Origin: Paenibacillus dendritiformis
Lineage (GTDB): Bacteria; Bacillota; Bacilli; Paenibacillales; Paenibacillaceae
Length of the DNA stretch: 64,000 nucleotides
NCBI RefSeq assembly: GCF_945605565.1
Contig: NZ_OX216966.1
Coordinates: forward strand, 1,105,001 to 1,169,000
Direction of reading: 5' to 3'
The notes beneath the pieces are model-generated. The model saw nothing but the letters and a program-made list of their open reading frames with translations. It made no database searches and was not told the origin of the DNA. Below are positions 1 to 8,364 of this stretch, piece after piece; the stretch's first letter is position 1; each line of letters begins with the position of its first letter. A program made the translations under genes and the position numbers.

Positions 1-116
1 GCCTGCTTGCCGTCCTGTGCCTCGTGGATCGCCGTGATGCCGTGATGCTCCCAGTGCACCAGCAGCCGAATCGCCTCGCGGACATGCTTCTCATCGTCAA
101 TGATTAACGCTTCCAT
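1..116 (-). CDS. Response regulator, YesN/AraC type (partial, N-terminus only)
   Basis: Only the first 38 or so codons are in the window; the gene continues beyond base 1. The frame opens with MEALIIDDEKHVREAIRLL, a typical receiver-domain start with the acidic pair (DD) that helps bind Mg2+ beside the phosphorylated Asp. The ATG at 114-116 lies inside the last codons of the histidine kinase gene, a 20-base overlap, so the two are translationally coupled. By family knowledge this arrangement (sHK_5 kinase followed by a receiver plus AraC-type helix-turn-helix regulator next to a carbohydrate ABC transporter) controls the neighbouring transporter. The output domain itself is not visible here. 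Confidence 0.85.
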   Translation of the reverse strand, partial: MEALIIDDEKHVREAIRLLVHWEHHGITAIHEAQDGKQ

Positions 117-1956
117 TCGAGTCTAGCTCCCCCTTGATGAGTATCGTGATGCGGGTGCCGTGCGGCTCGACGGCCCCGATCCGCAGCTTCGCCTGCCCGT
201 TGCTGAACAGCTGCAGCCGCGTCAGCACGTTGACGAGCCCGATGCCCGACGAGGTCTCGTCGGCTGCGGCGTCGCGCCACAGATCGTGGCTCGTGCGGAT
301 GCCGAGCCGCTCCGGATGGACCTCCTCCAGCCGTTCATTCAGCTCGATTCGCCGCTGCAGCGCCATGCCGCGGCCATTGTCCTCGACGGTAATCTCGATC
401 ATTCCCGCCTCTTCGCCATCGGCAGGCCGGCTGATGATCCGGCTGGCAATCCGCAGCCAGCCGCCGGAGCGCTCCTGCTCCAGCCCGTGCTTGAAATAAT
501 TTTCGATCAGCGGCTGGAGCGTCATCTTCGGCACGGACAGATCCAGCGTGGCCGGATCGAGGTCGAAGCGCGCATCGAAGGCGTTCTCGAACCGCTGCGC
601 CTGCAGCTGCATGTAGGCCTTGGCATGGTCGATCTCCTCCCGCAGCGTCACCGTGCTCTCGTCCGTATACATGCTGTAGCGCATCATGCGGGCGAGCGCC
701 GTGACGAGCTTATAGATCTGAGGCGCCTTGTGCTGAAGCGCCAGCGTGCCGATCGATTGCAGCGCATTGTTCATGAAATGCGGATTGATCTGGGCCTGCA
801 GCGCTTTCAGCTGGTTCGTCTTGTTCGCGATCTCCAGCTGGTACTCGCGCACGATGAGATTGTTGAGCCTGTCCATCATATTGCGGAAGCGCTTGGACAC
901 GACGCCGATCTCGTCATTGCCGGCAGGCTGGATGTCGACGTTCAAATTGCCGGTCTGCACCTGGCTAATATAGCGGACGAGTTGGCGGATTGGGCGGGTA
1001 ATGCGGAACGACACGATAATCGTCGCGATAATAATGACGACGAGCGAGAGCGCGATCAGCAGCATGTTGACCACGGCGGCCCGGTTCGCTTCCTCCAGCA
1101 GCACATGCTTCGGAATGATTTTGATCAGCGTCATATTGACCAACGGCGTCTCGACCCGCTCATGAACGAAGAGAGAGCCGTCCGCTTCGATGCTGCCGCT
1201 TGGCGATGCCAGGAATGGAGCCGGATTATGTCCGGTCTCCTGGAACGGGCGCCCGATCGCCTCCCGATCCCCCGAATAGAAAATGACACCCTCATCATCG
1301 ACCAGATAGAACTGCTCCTTGTCCCGGGCGTAGAGCTGCTCCGCAATCCGCGACAGCGCTTCCAACTTGACGTCAATGGACAGGTAGCCAAGCCGCTCGC
1401 TTGACGGCATGCGGTAGATGGGACGGTGGAGCGTGAACACTTGAATGCTCGGGAAATAATAAGGCGACGCGTTGAAGCCGTACATTCCGCTCAGATGGGT
1501 CGGCTGCATGCTTATGCCGTCCTGCGCATAGCGCCGGACGTTCTCGTCGAGCGCAACGTCATGCATGCGGCGCGGCAGGCTTTGGATGACGAGCGTAGCC
1601 CGCTGCTGCTTGTTCCGGTATAAATAAACCTGCCAGATGTCGCCCATCGCGGCGGCGATATTTTGCAAGGAGACATAGGTATTCGCTTCCGCGGTGTAAT
1701 CGTCATAGCCCAATTCGAGCTGCCTGAAAAATTCATGATCCGTATAGACCGCCAGTGAGGTCCGGTTCAAATTGTCCAGGAGGTTGCCGAGATTGGTCTT
1801 CCCCTGAAACATAAGCTGACGGTTCTCTTCGATAGCCCGCCGCTTCAATGAATCGGTCGTATAGCTGTAAGACACGACCATCGTCGCGACCGTCGGCACG
1901 ATCGTCGCAATCAGCATGAACAGAATGAGCTTGGTGCGGATGCTGTTCCAGCGCAT
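97..1956 (-). CDS. Sensor histidine kinase, YesM type
   Basis: 619-residue membrane kinase. Transmembrane segment 1 is at about residues 10-32, a roughly 260-residue extracytoplasmic sensor region (dCache-like by size and position) follows, and segment 2 is at about 296-317. A HAMP linker (ITRPIRQLVRYI) follows, then the His_kinase domain with the phospho-acceptor His393 in INPHFMNNALQS, and a HATPase_c domain with N box (LIENYFKHG), G1 (DNGRGM) and G2 (SGIGLVN). The asparagine-rich INPHF box is diagnostic of the LytS/YesM class. It is divergent from the sugar permease gene at 2122 and overlaps the regulator gene downstream, so it probably senses extracellular sugar or a sugar-loaded binding protein. 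A GGAGGAG ribosome binding site lies upstream of the ATG. Confidence 0.93.
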   Translation of the reverse strand: MRWNSIRTKLILFMLIATIVPTVATMVVSYSYTTDSLKRRAIEENRQLMFQGKTNLGNLLDNLNRTSLAVYTDHEFFRQLELGYDDYTAEANTYVSLQNIAAAMGDIWQVYLYRNKQQRATLVIQSLPRRMHDVALDENVRRYAQDGISMQPTHLSGMYGFNASPYYFPSIQVFTLHRPIYRMPSSERLGYLSIDVKLEALSRIAEQLYARDKEQFYLVDDEGVIFYSGDREAIGRPFQETGHNPAPFLASPSGSIEADGSLFVHERVETPLVNMTLIKIIPKHVLLEEANRAAVVNMLLIALSLVVIIIATIIVSFRITRPIRQLVRYISQVQTGNLNVDIQPAGNDEIGVVSKRFRNMMDRLNNLIVREYQLEIANKTNQLKALQAQINPHFMNNALQSIGTLALQHKAPQIYKLVTALARMMRYSMYTDESTVTLREEIDHAKAYMQLQAQRFENAFDARFDLDPATLDLSVPKMTLQPLIENYFKHGLEQERSGGWLRIASRIISRPADGEEAGMIEITVEDNGRGMALQRRIELNERLEEVHPERLGIRTSHDLWRDAAADETSSGIGLVNVLTRLQLFSNGQAKLRIGAVEPHGTRITILIKGELDSNGSVNH

Positions 1957-1979
1957 GGATGTTCAACTCCTCCGGTCAC

Positions 1980-2008
1980 AGTGTACCCGTTCGGCGGGGA
2001 GCGGTCAA
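1980..2008 (-). promoter_or_regulatory. Promoter of the sensor kinase gene
   Basis: On the minus strand TTGACC (2003-2008) and TACACT (1980-1985) are separated by exactly 17 bases and point at the kinase start at 1956. The -35 hexamer is the complement of the first bases of the GGTCAAT box shared with the divergent permease promoter. A protein bound to that box would therefore cover the kinase -35, suggesting autoregulation. Inferred from sequence only. Confidence 0.6.
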
Positions 2009-2068
2009 TATATTGCACCTTTTCGTTCACCAGTATCGGTGGCAACCGCTTTCATTGGGCCTCATACT
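2003..2068 (+). promoter_or_regulatory. Duplicated regulatory module, copy 1 (activator-like box, cre-like site, -10)
   Basis: Contains a 27-base box at 2003-2029 (GGTCAAT, 3 bases, TTGCACCT, then TTCGTTCA), a cre-like sequence at 2041-2054 (GGCAACCGCTTTCA, one mismatch to TGNNANCGNNNNCA) and a -10-like CATACT at 2063-2068. The same elements recur at 3920-3985 with identical box-to-(-10) distance. No good -35 hexamer is present, which fits an activator-dependent promoter. Likely ligands are the adjacent YesN-type regulator for the box and CcpA for the cre; both are inferences. Confidence 0.6.
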
Positions 2069-2121
2069 AGAGGTATTCCTGAACACGAATGAAATTTATG
2101 ACATGAAAAGGGGAGAGGCGA

Positions 2122-3003
2122 ATGTCGCGCAAAACATGGTCTCAAGTCGGACAACAGCTTTTTTTCATCGGCCCGGCGGCATTCTTTTTTACCGTTATCG
2201 TTGTCTTTCCGTTCCTGCTCGGCATGTACTATTCCTTCACCGATTGGAATGGAGTGTCCGGGTCGGTAACCTGGGTAGGGCTCGATAATTTTAGACAAAT
2301 CTTCGCGAAGGACTCGGATTTCTTCCCGGCCTTCTGGTTCACGCTGCGCTTCACGGTGGCGGGTATCGTATTGACGAACCTGATCGGCTTCCTGTTCGCT
2401 TACGTGCTGACGAAGCCGCTCAAGCTGCGCAATGCGCTGCGCACCGTCTTCTTCATGCCGAACGTCATCGGCGGCCTGCTGCTCGGCTTCATCTGGCAGT
2501 TCATCTTCGTCAAGGGCTTCGCCGCGATCGGCGAGCTGACGGGCATCGGCTTCTTCAATCTGCCGTGGCTCGGCGACGAGACGACGGCGTTCTGGGGCAT
2601 TATTATCGTCTTCGTCTGGCAGACGGCCGGTTACTTGATGGTGATCTACATTGCGGCGATGACGAACATTCCGAAGGACGTGCTCGAAGCGGCCGAGATT
2701 GACGGCGCTTCCCGCGGGCAGGTGCTGCGTCACGTCATCGTGCCGCTCGTCATGCCGGCGGTGACGGTCTGCTTGTTCCTCGCCATTTCCTGGTCGTTCA
2801 AAATGTTCGACCTGAACCTGTCGCTCACGAAGGGCGGCCCGTTCAAATCGACGGAATCGGTCGCGCTGAACATCTATCTGGAGGCGTTCCAAAATAACCG
2901 CTACGGTCTCGGAACGGCCAAAGCGCTCCTGTTCTTCGTTATCGTCGCCGTTATTACCCTGATTCAGGTGAAAATCACCAAGAGCAAGGAGGTGGAGAGC
3001 TGA
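2122..3003 (+). CDS. Carbohydrate ABC transporter permease (MalF/UgpA family)
   Basis: 293-residue integral membrane protein with six predicted helices and the inner-membrane EAA loop DVLEAAEIDGASRGQVLRHV, which docks onto the ATPase. The early region (SQVGQQLFFIGPAAFFF) and overall length are typical of CUT1-family permeases. The ATG follows AGGGGAGAGG. The stop codon overlaps the next permease by one base (TGATG junction), so the two are translationally coupled and presumably form a heterodimer. No ATPase gene is nearby; CUT1 transporters of Gram-positive bacteria often share a housekeeping MsmX-type ATPase encoded elsewhere. The substrate cannot be read from sequence. Confidence 0.93.
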   Translation: MSRKTWSQVGQQLFFIGPAAFFFTVIVVFPFLLGMYYSFTDWNGVSGSVTWVGLDNFRQIFAKDSDFFPAFWFTLRFTVAGIVLTNLIGFLFAYVLTKPLKLRNALRTVFFMPNVIGGLLLGFIWQFIFVKGFAAIGELTGIGFFNLPWLGDETTAFWGIIIVFVWQTAGYLMVIYIAAMTNIPKDVLEAAEIDGASRGQVLRHVIVPLVMPAVTVCLFLAISWSFKMFDLNLSLTKGGPFKSTESVALNIYLEAFQNNRYGLGTAKALLFFVIVAVITLIQVKITKSKEVES

Positions 3004-3839
3004 TGGAATCCGCGCGCAAATACGGCGGCCGCCTGCTCCTGACCGAGGGACTGATGGTGCTGGCCGGACTCGTCTTTCTCGTTCCGTTCTATTTTTTGCT
3101 GGTCAATTCCGTCAAATCGTTCGGCGATCTGCTGAGTAATGCCGCAAGCTGGCCTGTCTCCTTCGAATGGGAGAACTACCGCAAGGCGTGGGAGATGACG
3201 CAATTCCCGCAGGCGTTCGGCAATTCGCTGCTCGTCACGGTCGCCGGCATTCTGCTTATCGGCCTCTTCAGCGCCATGGCCGCTTACCGGATGGTGCGGC
3301 ATAATTCCCGGTTCAACCGGTTCCTGTTCATGGTGTTCGTCGCGGCGATGGTCATTCCGTTCCAGTCCATCATGATCCCGCTGGTCAAGGTAACAGGGGC
3401 TTTGCATCTGATGGACAGCATCTGGGGACTGCTTATCTGTTATCTCGGCTTCGGGGCGCCGCTCTCGATCTTCCTGTTCCACGGCTTCGTTAAGTCGGTA
3501 CCGGCGGAAATTGAAGAGGCGGCAGTTGTCGACGGCTGTTCCCCGTATGCGGTCTTCTGGCGGATCGTGCTGCCGCTGCTGAAGCCGATGTTCGTGACGG
3601 TGGCCATTTTGAACAGCTTGTGGATCTGGAATGACTACCTGCTTCCGTCCCTCATGCTGCAGAGCGCGGAGCTGCGCACCATTCCGCTGGCGACCTATGC
3701 GTTCTTCGGGCAGTACACGAAGCAGTGGGATCTGGCGCTGCCGGCGCTCGTTCTGGGCATTACGCCGATTGTCATCTTCTTCCTGGCGATGCAGCGCTAC
3801 ATTATCGAAGGGATTACGGCCGGATCGGTTAAAGGTTAA
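3003..3839 (+). CDS. Carbohydrate ABC transporter permease (MalG/UgpE family)
   Basis: 278-residue partner permease with six predicted helices and an EAA loop (EIEEAAVVDGCSPYAVFWRI) in the second half, ending in ITAGSVKG, a common C-terminus of CUT1 permeases. Start codon overlaps the stop of the preceding permease. Unlike the classic order, the binding protein gene follows the permeases and has its own promoter module 80 bases after this stop, which would allow the binding protein to be expressed in excess. Confidence 0.93.
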   Translation: MESARKYGGRLLLTEGLMVLAGLVFLVPFYFLLVNSVKSFGDLLSNAASWPVSFEWENYRKAWEMTQFPQAFGNSLLVTVAGILLIGLFSAMAAYRMVRHNSRFNRFLFMVFVAAMVIPFQSIMIPLVKVTGALHLMDSIWGLLICYLGFGAPLSIFLFHGFVKSVPAEIEEAAVVDGCSPYAVFWRIVLPLLKPMFVTVAILNSLWIWNDYLLPSLMLQSAELRTIPLATYAFFGQYTKQWDLALPALVLGITPIVIFFLAMQRYIIEGITAGSVKG

Positions 3840-3919
3840 AGGGTAAAGGGTAAGCTAAATGCCTCAACCGGTACGTCATTACCCATCAGCCGCAGGCCGA
3901 GACGTTCCTGATCTTCAAT

Positions 3920-3985
3920 GGTCAATGAATTGCACCTGTTCGGTCAATTCTCTCGGTGTAACCGTTTGCAAAAGGGGCCTATACT
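3920..3985 (+). promoter_or_regulatory. Duplicated regulatory module, copy 2 (activator-like box, cre site, -10)
   Basis: Second copy of the module seen at 2003-2068: box GGTCAAT, 3 bases, TTGCACCT, then TTCGGTCA at 3920-3946; a full match to the cre core TGNNANCGNNNNCA at 3957-3970 (TGTAACCGTTTGCA); and a -10 TATACT at 3980-3985. The distance from box start to the ATACT of the -10 is 61 bases in both copies. The leader then runs about 125 bases to the binding protein ATG. The cre lies between the expected -35 and -10, the position for CcpA to block initiation. Confidence 0.65.
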
Positions 3986-4110
3986 GGAGAGGAATCAAGC
4001 GGCTCTCACTGCCGCAGACGACGTACCGTCGGCATTCATAACCTTGATAACACGGATAAGCTACACAACAGCATCAAAATCAGGTGTACACAAAAGGGGA
4101 GGTCTAGCAA

Positions 4111-5409
4111 ATGAGACGAATGGCACAATGGTCGTTGGTCATGCTTCTGGCGGTATCGGTGATGCTCGCAGGCTGCGGAGCGAAGGACACCAGCGGAGAT
4201 TCTTCCTCCGCATCCGGGACGGATGGCGCCAAGCAGGACGTGAAGACGGTGAAGATTTTCCAATTCAAGGTGGAAATCGCGGAGGCGTTGAACCGGCTGA
4301 AGGGGGAATTCGAGAAAGAGCATCCGAATATCAAGCTTGATATTCAGACGGTCGGCGGCGGAGCCGATTATGGCGCCGCGCTGAAGGCCAAATTCGCGGG
4401 CAATGACGCACCCGATATTTTCAATAACGGCGGTTTCCAGGAGCTGACGACCTGGTTCGAGCATCTGGAGGATCTGTCGGATCAGCCGTGGGTGAAGGAT
4501 GTGCTCCCGCTGGCGAAGGAACCGATGACCCAGGACGGCAAGCTGTACGGCATGCCGATGAACCTGGAGGGGTACGGCTTCATCTATAACAAGGATCTGT
4601 TCGCCAAGGCGGGAATTACCGAATTGCCGAAGACGCTGGCCGAGCTGGAGGATGCCGCGAAGAAGCTGCAGGCAGCCGGGGTTACGCCATTTGCCAACGG
4701 CTATCAGGAATGGTGGATTCTCGGGATTCATAACTTGAACGTCGCCTTTGCGCAGCAGCCGGATACGAATGCCTTCATTCAGGGGCTGAGCGATGGCGGC
4801 GCGAAGTTCAAAGGCAATTCGGAGTTCGAGAACTGGGTGAACCTGCTTGACCTGACGGTGAAGTATGGCAACAAAAACCCGCTGACGACCGACTACAACA
4901 CGCAGGTGACGCTGTTCGCCAAGGGCGAAGCCGCCATGATGCAGCAGGGCAACTGGACCCAGGTTCAGATCGACGGCATCGATCCGAACTTGAATCTCGG
5001 CGTGCTGCCGCTGCCGATTGACAATGACGCGGCGAAGAATGACAAGCTGCTCGTCGGCGTGCCGAACAACTGGGTCGTCAACAAGAACTCCAAGGTGAAG
5101 GAAGAAGCGAAGACGTTCCTGAACTGGATGGTTACCTCCGATATCGGCAAGGAGTATATTGCCAAGGAGTTCAAGTTCATCCCGGCCATGTCCACGATCG
5201 ACGCGACGGCGGAGGATCTGGGCGACATCGCGGCCGATGTGATGAAGTACAGCCAGGACAATCGCGTCCTGAGCTGGAACTGGTTCAAATACCCGGACGG
5301 CGCCACGCAGGAATTCGGGAACTCGATCCAGGCCTATGTCGCGGGCAAGTCCGACAAGGATAAAATGTTCGATGAATTCCAAAAGGCTTGGGACAATCTG
5401 AAAAAGTAG
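4111..5409 (+). CDS. Extracellular solute-binding lipoprotein (sugar ABC transporter)
   Basis: 432 residues. It begins with a lipoprotein signal peptide ending in the lipobox LAGC (Cys22), followed by a Ser/Ala-rich linker and a type 1 solute-binding fold of the CUT1 class (VKIFQFKVEIAEALNRLKGEF; a FANDAPDIF-like segment; EGYGFIYNKDLFAKAG). A GGGGAGGTC ribosome binding site sits seven bases before the ATG. It is the substrate-capturing partner of the two upstream permeases and is transcribed from a promoter module nearly identical to theirs. The sugar bound is unknown; placement beside a YesM/YesN system suggests an oligosaccharide. Confidence 0.93.
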   Translation: MRRMAQWSLVMLLAVSVMLAGCGAKDTSGDSSSASGTDGAKQDVKTVKIFQFKVEIAEALNRLKGEFEKEHPNIKLDIQTVGGGADYGAALKAKFAGNDAPDIFNNGGFQELTTWFEHLEDLSDQPWVKDVLPLAKEPMTQDGKLYGMPMNLEGYGFIYNKDLFAKAGITELPKTLAELEDAAKKLQAAGVTPFANGYQEWWILGIHNLNVAFAQQPDTNAFIQGLSDGGAKFKGNSEFENWVNLLDLTVKYGNKNPLTTDYNTQVTLFAKGEAAMMQQGNWTQVQIDGIDPNLNLGVLPLPIDNDAAKNDKLLVGVPNNWVVNKNSKVKEEAKTFLNWMVTSDIGKEYIAKEFKFIPAMSTIDATAEDLGDIAADVMKYSQDNRVLSWNWFKYPDGATQEFGNSIQAYVAGKSDKDKMFDEFQKAWDNLKK

Positions 5410-5449
5410 TCTGCACCTCCAACCGGATATGTCGCATCAGGGGCTGTTC

Positions 5450-5475
5450 CCGCTAAGGGAGCGGCCTCTTAGCGG
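5450..5475 (+). terminator. Hairpin after the sugar transporter genes (weak terminator)
   Basis: CCGCTAAG and CTTAGCGG form an 8-bp stem 40 bases after the binding protein stop. There is no T-run, so it may be a processing or stability hairpin rather than an intrinsic terminator. Confidence 0.4.
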
Positions 5476-5481
5476 CTTGCA

Positions 5482-5609
5482 CCAATCGTTTGCACCGATC
5501 GCTTGCGTCAAACGATCACACTGAACGATTGCCCGATCGATTGCACCGAGCGATTGCATCGAACAAATACACTGATCGAATACATTAATCGCTTTCGCCG
5601 ATTCGAACG
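5482..5609. repeat. About ten degenerate 13-bp tandem repeats
   Basis: The stretch can be cut into consecutive near-13-base units such as CCAATCGTTTGCA, CCGATCGCTTGCG, CTGAACGATTGCC, CCGAGCGATTGCA, CTGATCGAATACA and TTAATCGCTTTCG, with one unit of 12. The shared core is roughly NCGATTGCA. No plausible coding frame or known family is recognised. It could be a decayed minisatellite or an iteron-like protein-binding array. Confidence 0.65.
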
Positions 5610-5793
5610 TTGCCGTGTGTTGTGCGATGAGCCCGGTTGAGCTGGATGCTTAGGATGATCTCTGTGGGCGGGCGCGAGATGATGCATTCCGTAAACGCAT
5701 GCAGCGCGTGCTGCCATCCCACTTACGGGGCGTGTCTCTGAGGTCCCTCTGAAGTGTCTCTGATCCGCTTCTGAAGCGCATCTTCGGATAATT

Positions 5794-5976
5794 GATGCAA
5801 GAATGCAGTATTTCCTCGCTTTACACATCCATTTCCACCAAATTCCTGCAAAAGCGCAGCATTTTCCCTTCAAATTCGAAATTCGAGGCCAATTCGGCCC
5901 AAATTGATGCATATTTGCAGCATTCCATTTGTCGCAAATCGGCTTGGGGTGGAAACCTGCATATTTGCAGCATTTT
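5794..5976. repeat. Cluster of four CTGCA/TGCAG dyad elements
   Basis: Four copies of a short imperfect palindrome, consensus CCTGCANNNNTGCAGCATT, begin near 5794, 5844, 5905 and 5956, spaced about 50-60 bases. Two further full copies and a half copy lie at 57461-57590 in the other repeat-rich spacer, so this is a dispersed intergenic family rather than a local duplication. Function unknown. Confidence 0.65.
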
Positions 5977-6042
5977 TGGAAAGAGCCATCGATAAAGGCT
6001 ACTAAATTGCATGAACCCACATTGCGACTCAGTACCACCAAC

Positions 6043-6262
6043 TGCCAACACGACTCCGTACTACGGCCCTGTCTTGCCACACACCAAGACGACTCTGTAC
6101 TACGGCGCTGTCTTGCCACCCACCAACACGACTCCGTACTACGGCCCTGTCTTGCCACCACCAACACGACTCCGTACTACGGCCCTGTCTTGCCACCCAC
6201 CAACACGACTCCTACGGCGCTGTCTTGCCACACACTAACACGACTCCGTACTACCACTCAGT
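6043..6262. repeat. Six tandem copies of a ~36-39 bp minisatellite
   Basis: Unit begins CCAACACGACTCCGTACTAC and continues GGCCCTGTCTTGCCACC. Copies differ by single substitutions (CTGTAC, GGCGCT) and by in-unit deletions of three and six bases. The array is head to tail without unique spacers, so it is not a CRISPR array. No ORF through it looks like a protein. Confidence 0.75.
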
Positions 6263-6580
6263 CCACCACCCGCGAACACGAATCAGCGCTGCGAATCTGT
6301 ACCGCCACCATGAACGTGAACCCTCAATGCGGCTCTACATCGCCAATCGCCAGCGCCCGATCGCCAATCCCGGATTGCCCCACGATCAGATCGTTTTTTC
6401 AAGTTCATCGCATGGCCTGAGAGCCGGGGCAGGGGGCGCCCCCCTAGGGCGAACCTGGCGGAACAGGGGGAACCGCATCGCCCGCTGCGTTTTAATCCGC
6501 ATTTTGCCGCATGAGTTTCGGTTTGTACCATAGGACAAGCAAGACAATGAACAACGTGACAAGGCAAGGAGAGCGTGATT
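6263..6580. other. Intergenic stretch without a recognised gene
   Basis: About 320 bases between the minisatellite and the response regulator remnant. Short frames run through it but none has a ribosome binding site or a recognisable family. A GC-rich inverted segment (GGGGGCGCCCCCC) lies near 6432. Confidence 0.5.
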
Positions 6581-6799
6581 ATGAATATATTGATTGCTGA
6601 TGACGAGGCGCACATGCTGAACATTCTGCAGGCGTATTTCGAGCGCGAAAGCTTTCGCACCTTCCCTGCGGCGGACTCGGATCAAGATGCCATGTATGGG
6701 CAAGACACCGTCAAGGCAAGATCGGCCCTCATCTATGACGGCGGGAAGCGCATCCCGTTCGACGCGGCTTCCGTTGCAGCCAAGGGAAGATTTCAGTAA
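6581..6799 (+). pseudogene. Response regulator receiver fragment (decayed)
   Basis: The frame has an AGGAG site nine bases before the ATG and starts MNILIADDEAHMLNILQAYF, an unmistakable OmpR-type receiver N-terminus with the DDE acidic cluster. After about 30 residues the similarity is lost (RTFPAADSDQDAMYG onward), the phosphorylated Asp and the output domain are absent, and the frame stops at 72 residues. This looks like an internal deletion joining the start of a regulator to unrelated or out-of-frame sequence. No partner kinase lies beside it. Confidence 0.7.
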
Positions 6800-6828
6800 C
6801 GGCGGACAAGGCTCCGGGCAAAAAACAA

Positions 6829-6857
6829 TTGACGATCTCCCTTCCTATTCTTATAAT
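6829..6857 (+). promoter_or_regulatory. SigA-type promoter of the symporter gene
   Basis: TTGACG (6829-6834), 17-base spacer, TATAAT (6852-6857), 45 bases before the symporter ATG. Near-consensus housekeeping promoter. Confidence 0.8.
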
Positions 6858-6902
6858 ACCCATTAAACATGTCTGAATTATAAGTTATCAGGAGGGCGGA
6901 TC

Positions 6903-8291
6903 ATGAACGAACAATCTTGGATCACATTGCGGGACTGGGATGTCTACGCAAGCTGGGGCGTTGCCCTGCTGCTGGTCATTCTGCTTTGGTGGCTGGCGAA
7001 GAACAAGGTCGGCTTCGGCCTGCGCGTGCTGCTGGCGATGGCGCTCGGTCTGACGTTGGGGGCGTTGTTCGGTCCGGCGGCTTCGGACATCAGCATTCTG
7101 GGCTCCCTGTATGTCAGCCTCATCAAAATGGTGGTCATGCCGCTCGTCTTCGCCGCGATCATTACAAGCATCACGTCCGTTAAAGATCCGGCCGTTTTGA
7201 AAAAGCTCGGGACGAAGACCATTGCTCTCTTCCTAATTACGACCGCGATCGCGGCGGTTATCGGTCTGGGGACGGCACTCGTCATCGATCCCGGTTCCGG
7301 CATCGCCCAGAACGGGGATGCGGCGCAAGATTTCCAGGTGCGCGAGATTCCGAGCTTCCGCCAGGTGATACTTGATCTCGTCCCGTCGAACCCGATTAAC
7401 GAGATGGCTCAAGGCAAGGTGGTGCCGGTCATTATCTTCGCCGCTTTCATCGCCGTCGCCATCATATTCGAAGGGACCCGGAACCCGGAGCGGGTTCAGC
7501 CGGTTCGTTCGTTTTTCCAATCGTTCTCTCATATTATGTTCCGGGTCACCAAATTCGTTATCCGGCTGACGCCTTACGGAGTGCTGGGGCTCATGACATC
7601 GATGTCCGCTAAATATGGACTGTCCACCTTGAAGGAATTGGCCTGGTTCATTATTGCTGTCTATGCGGCGTGCCTCATCCATATGATTATTACGTTCGGA
7701 TCGCTTGTCGCATTCGGCGCCCGCGTCAATCCGATCCGGTTCTTCAAGAAGGCGTATCCGACGATGGCAGTTGCGTTCACGACGCGCAGCAGCTACGCGA
7801 CGCTGCCCGTCAACCTGGAGGTGATTACGAAGCGGATGAAGGTCTCGGATCGGATAGCCAGCTTCGTGGCGCCGCTCGGGGCGACGATCAACATGAACGG
7901 CTGCGGCGGCATCTATCCGGCCATCGTCGCCGTGTTCATCGCCCGGGTCTACGGCATTGATCTGAATATCGCCGATTACCTCCTCATCATTGGCGCCGCG
8001 ACATTGGCTTCGGTCGGCGTCGCCGGCGTGCCTGGCCCGGCCTCGATCTCGACGACGGTCGTGCTGGTGCAGGCAGGACTGCCGCTCGAAGGCTTCGCGC
8101 TTGTGCTCGGCGTCGATGCGATCGTCGATATGGCCCGCACCACGGTGAACGCGACCGGAACGACCGTCGCCTCCCTGCTTGTCGCCAGCAGCGAGGGCGA
8201 ATTCGACCGCGAGGCGTTCCATCACGAGCCGGACGGGGCGATTGACTTCAACACGGAATCGGCGCCAAGCCAAGGGACCGTATCGTTGTAA
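6903..8291 (+). CDS. Dicarboxylate/amino acid:cation symporter, TcyP-like (probable L-cystine uptake)
   Basis: 462-residue polytopic membrane protein of the DAACS (SDF) family. It has eight or more hydrophobic segments, a serine-rich re-entrant loop (AFTTRSSYATLPVNLEV), the NMNGCGGIYPA hairpin region and the late DMARTTVNATG substrate/cation-binding helix. The length and the RSS..LP and NGC.GIYPA motifs match Bacillus TcyP (YhcL) better than glutamate carriers, which have TASSEATLP, so cystine uptake is the preferred reading; dicarboxylate or glutamate is the alternative. An AGGAGGGC ribosome binding site precedes the ATG. Monocistronic, between its own promoter and a terminator. Confidence 0.85.
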   Translation: MNEQSWITLRDWDVYASWGVALLLVILLWWLAKNKVGFGLRVLLAMALGLTLGALFGPAASDISILGSLYVSLIKMVVMPLVFAAIITSITSVKDPAVLKKLGTKTIALFLITTAIAAVIGLGTALVIDPGSGIAQNGDAAQDFQVREIPSFRQVILDLVPSNPINEMAQGKVVPVIIFAAFIAVAIIFEGTRNPERVQPVRSFFQSFSHIMFRVTKFVIRLTPYGVLGLMTSMSAKYGLSTLKELAWFIIAVYAACLIHMIITFGSLVAFGARVNPIRFFKKAYPTMAVAFTTRSSYATLPVNLEVITKRMKVSDRIASFVAPLGATINMNGCGGIYPAIVAVFIARVYGIDLNIADYLLIIGAATLASVGVAGVPGPASISTTVVLVQAGLPLEGFALVLGVDAIVDMARTTVNATGTTVASLLVASSEGEFDREAFHHEPDGAIDFNTESAPSQGTVSL

Positions 8292-8364
8292 CCTCGAAAT
8301 GCAGAAGACAACAACGACTGCGCTTTTCCTTATGAAGCATGTGCGGGCCATAAGGCCCCCAACG

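Noticed and set aside
5508..6167. 219-residue minus-strand frame across the repeats
   Set aside because: Its translation simply follows the repeat units (recurring Arg-Ser-Thr-Glu and Cys-Lys-Tyr-Ala), lacks a convincing start and has no family resemblance.
6043..6262. Possible CRISPR array
   Set aside because: Units are contiguous with no unique spacers and no cas genes nearby; it is a minisatellite.
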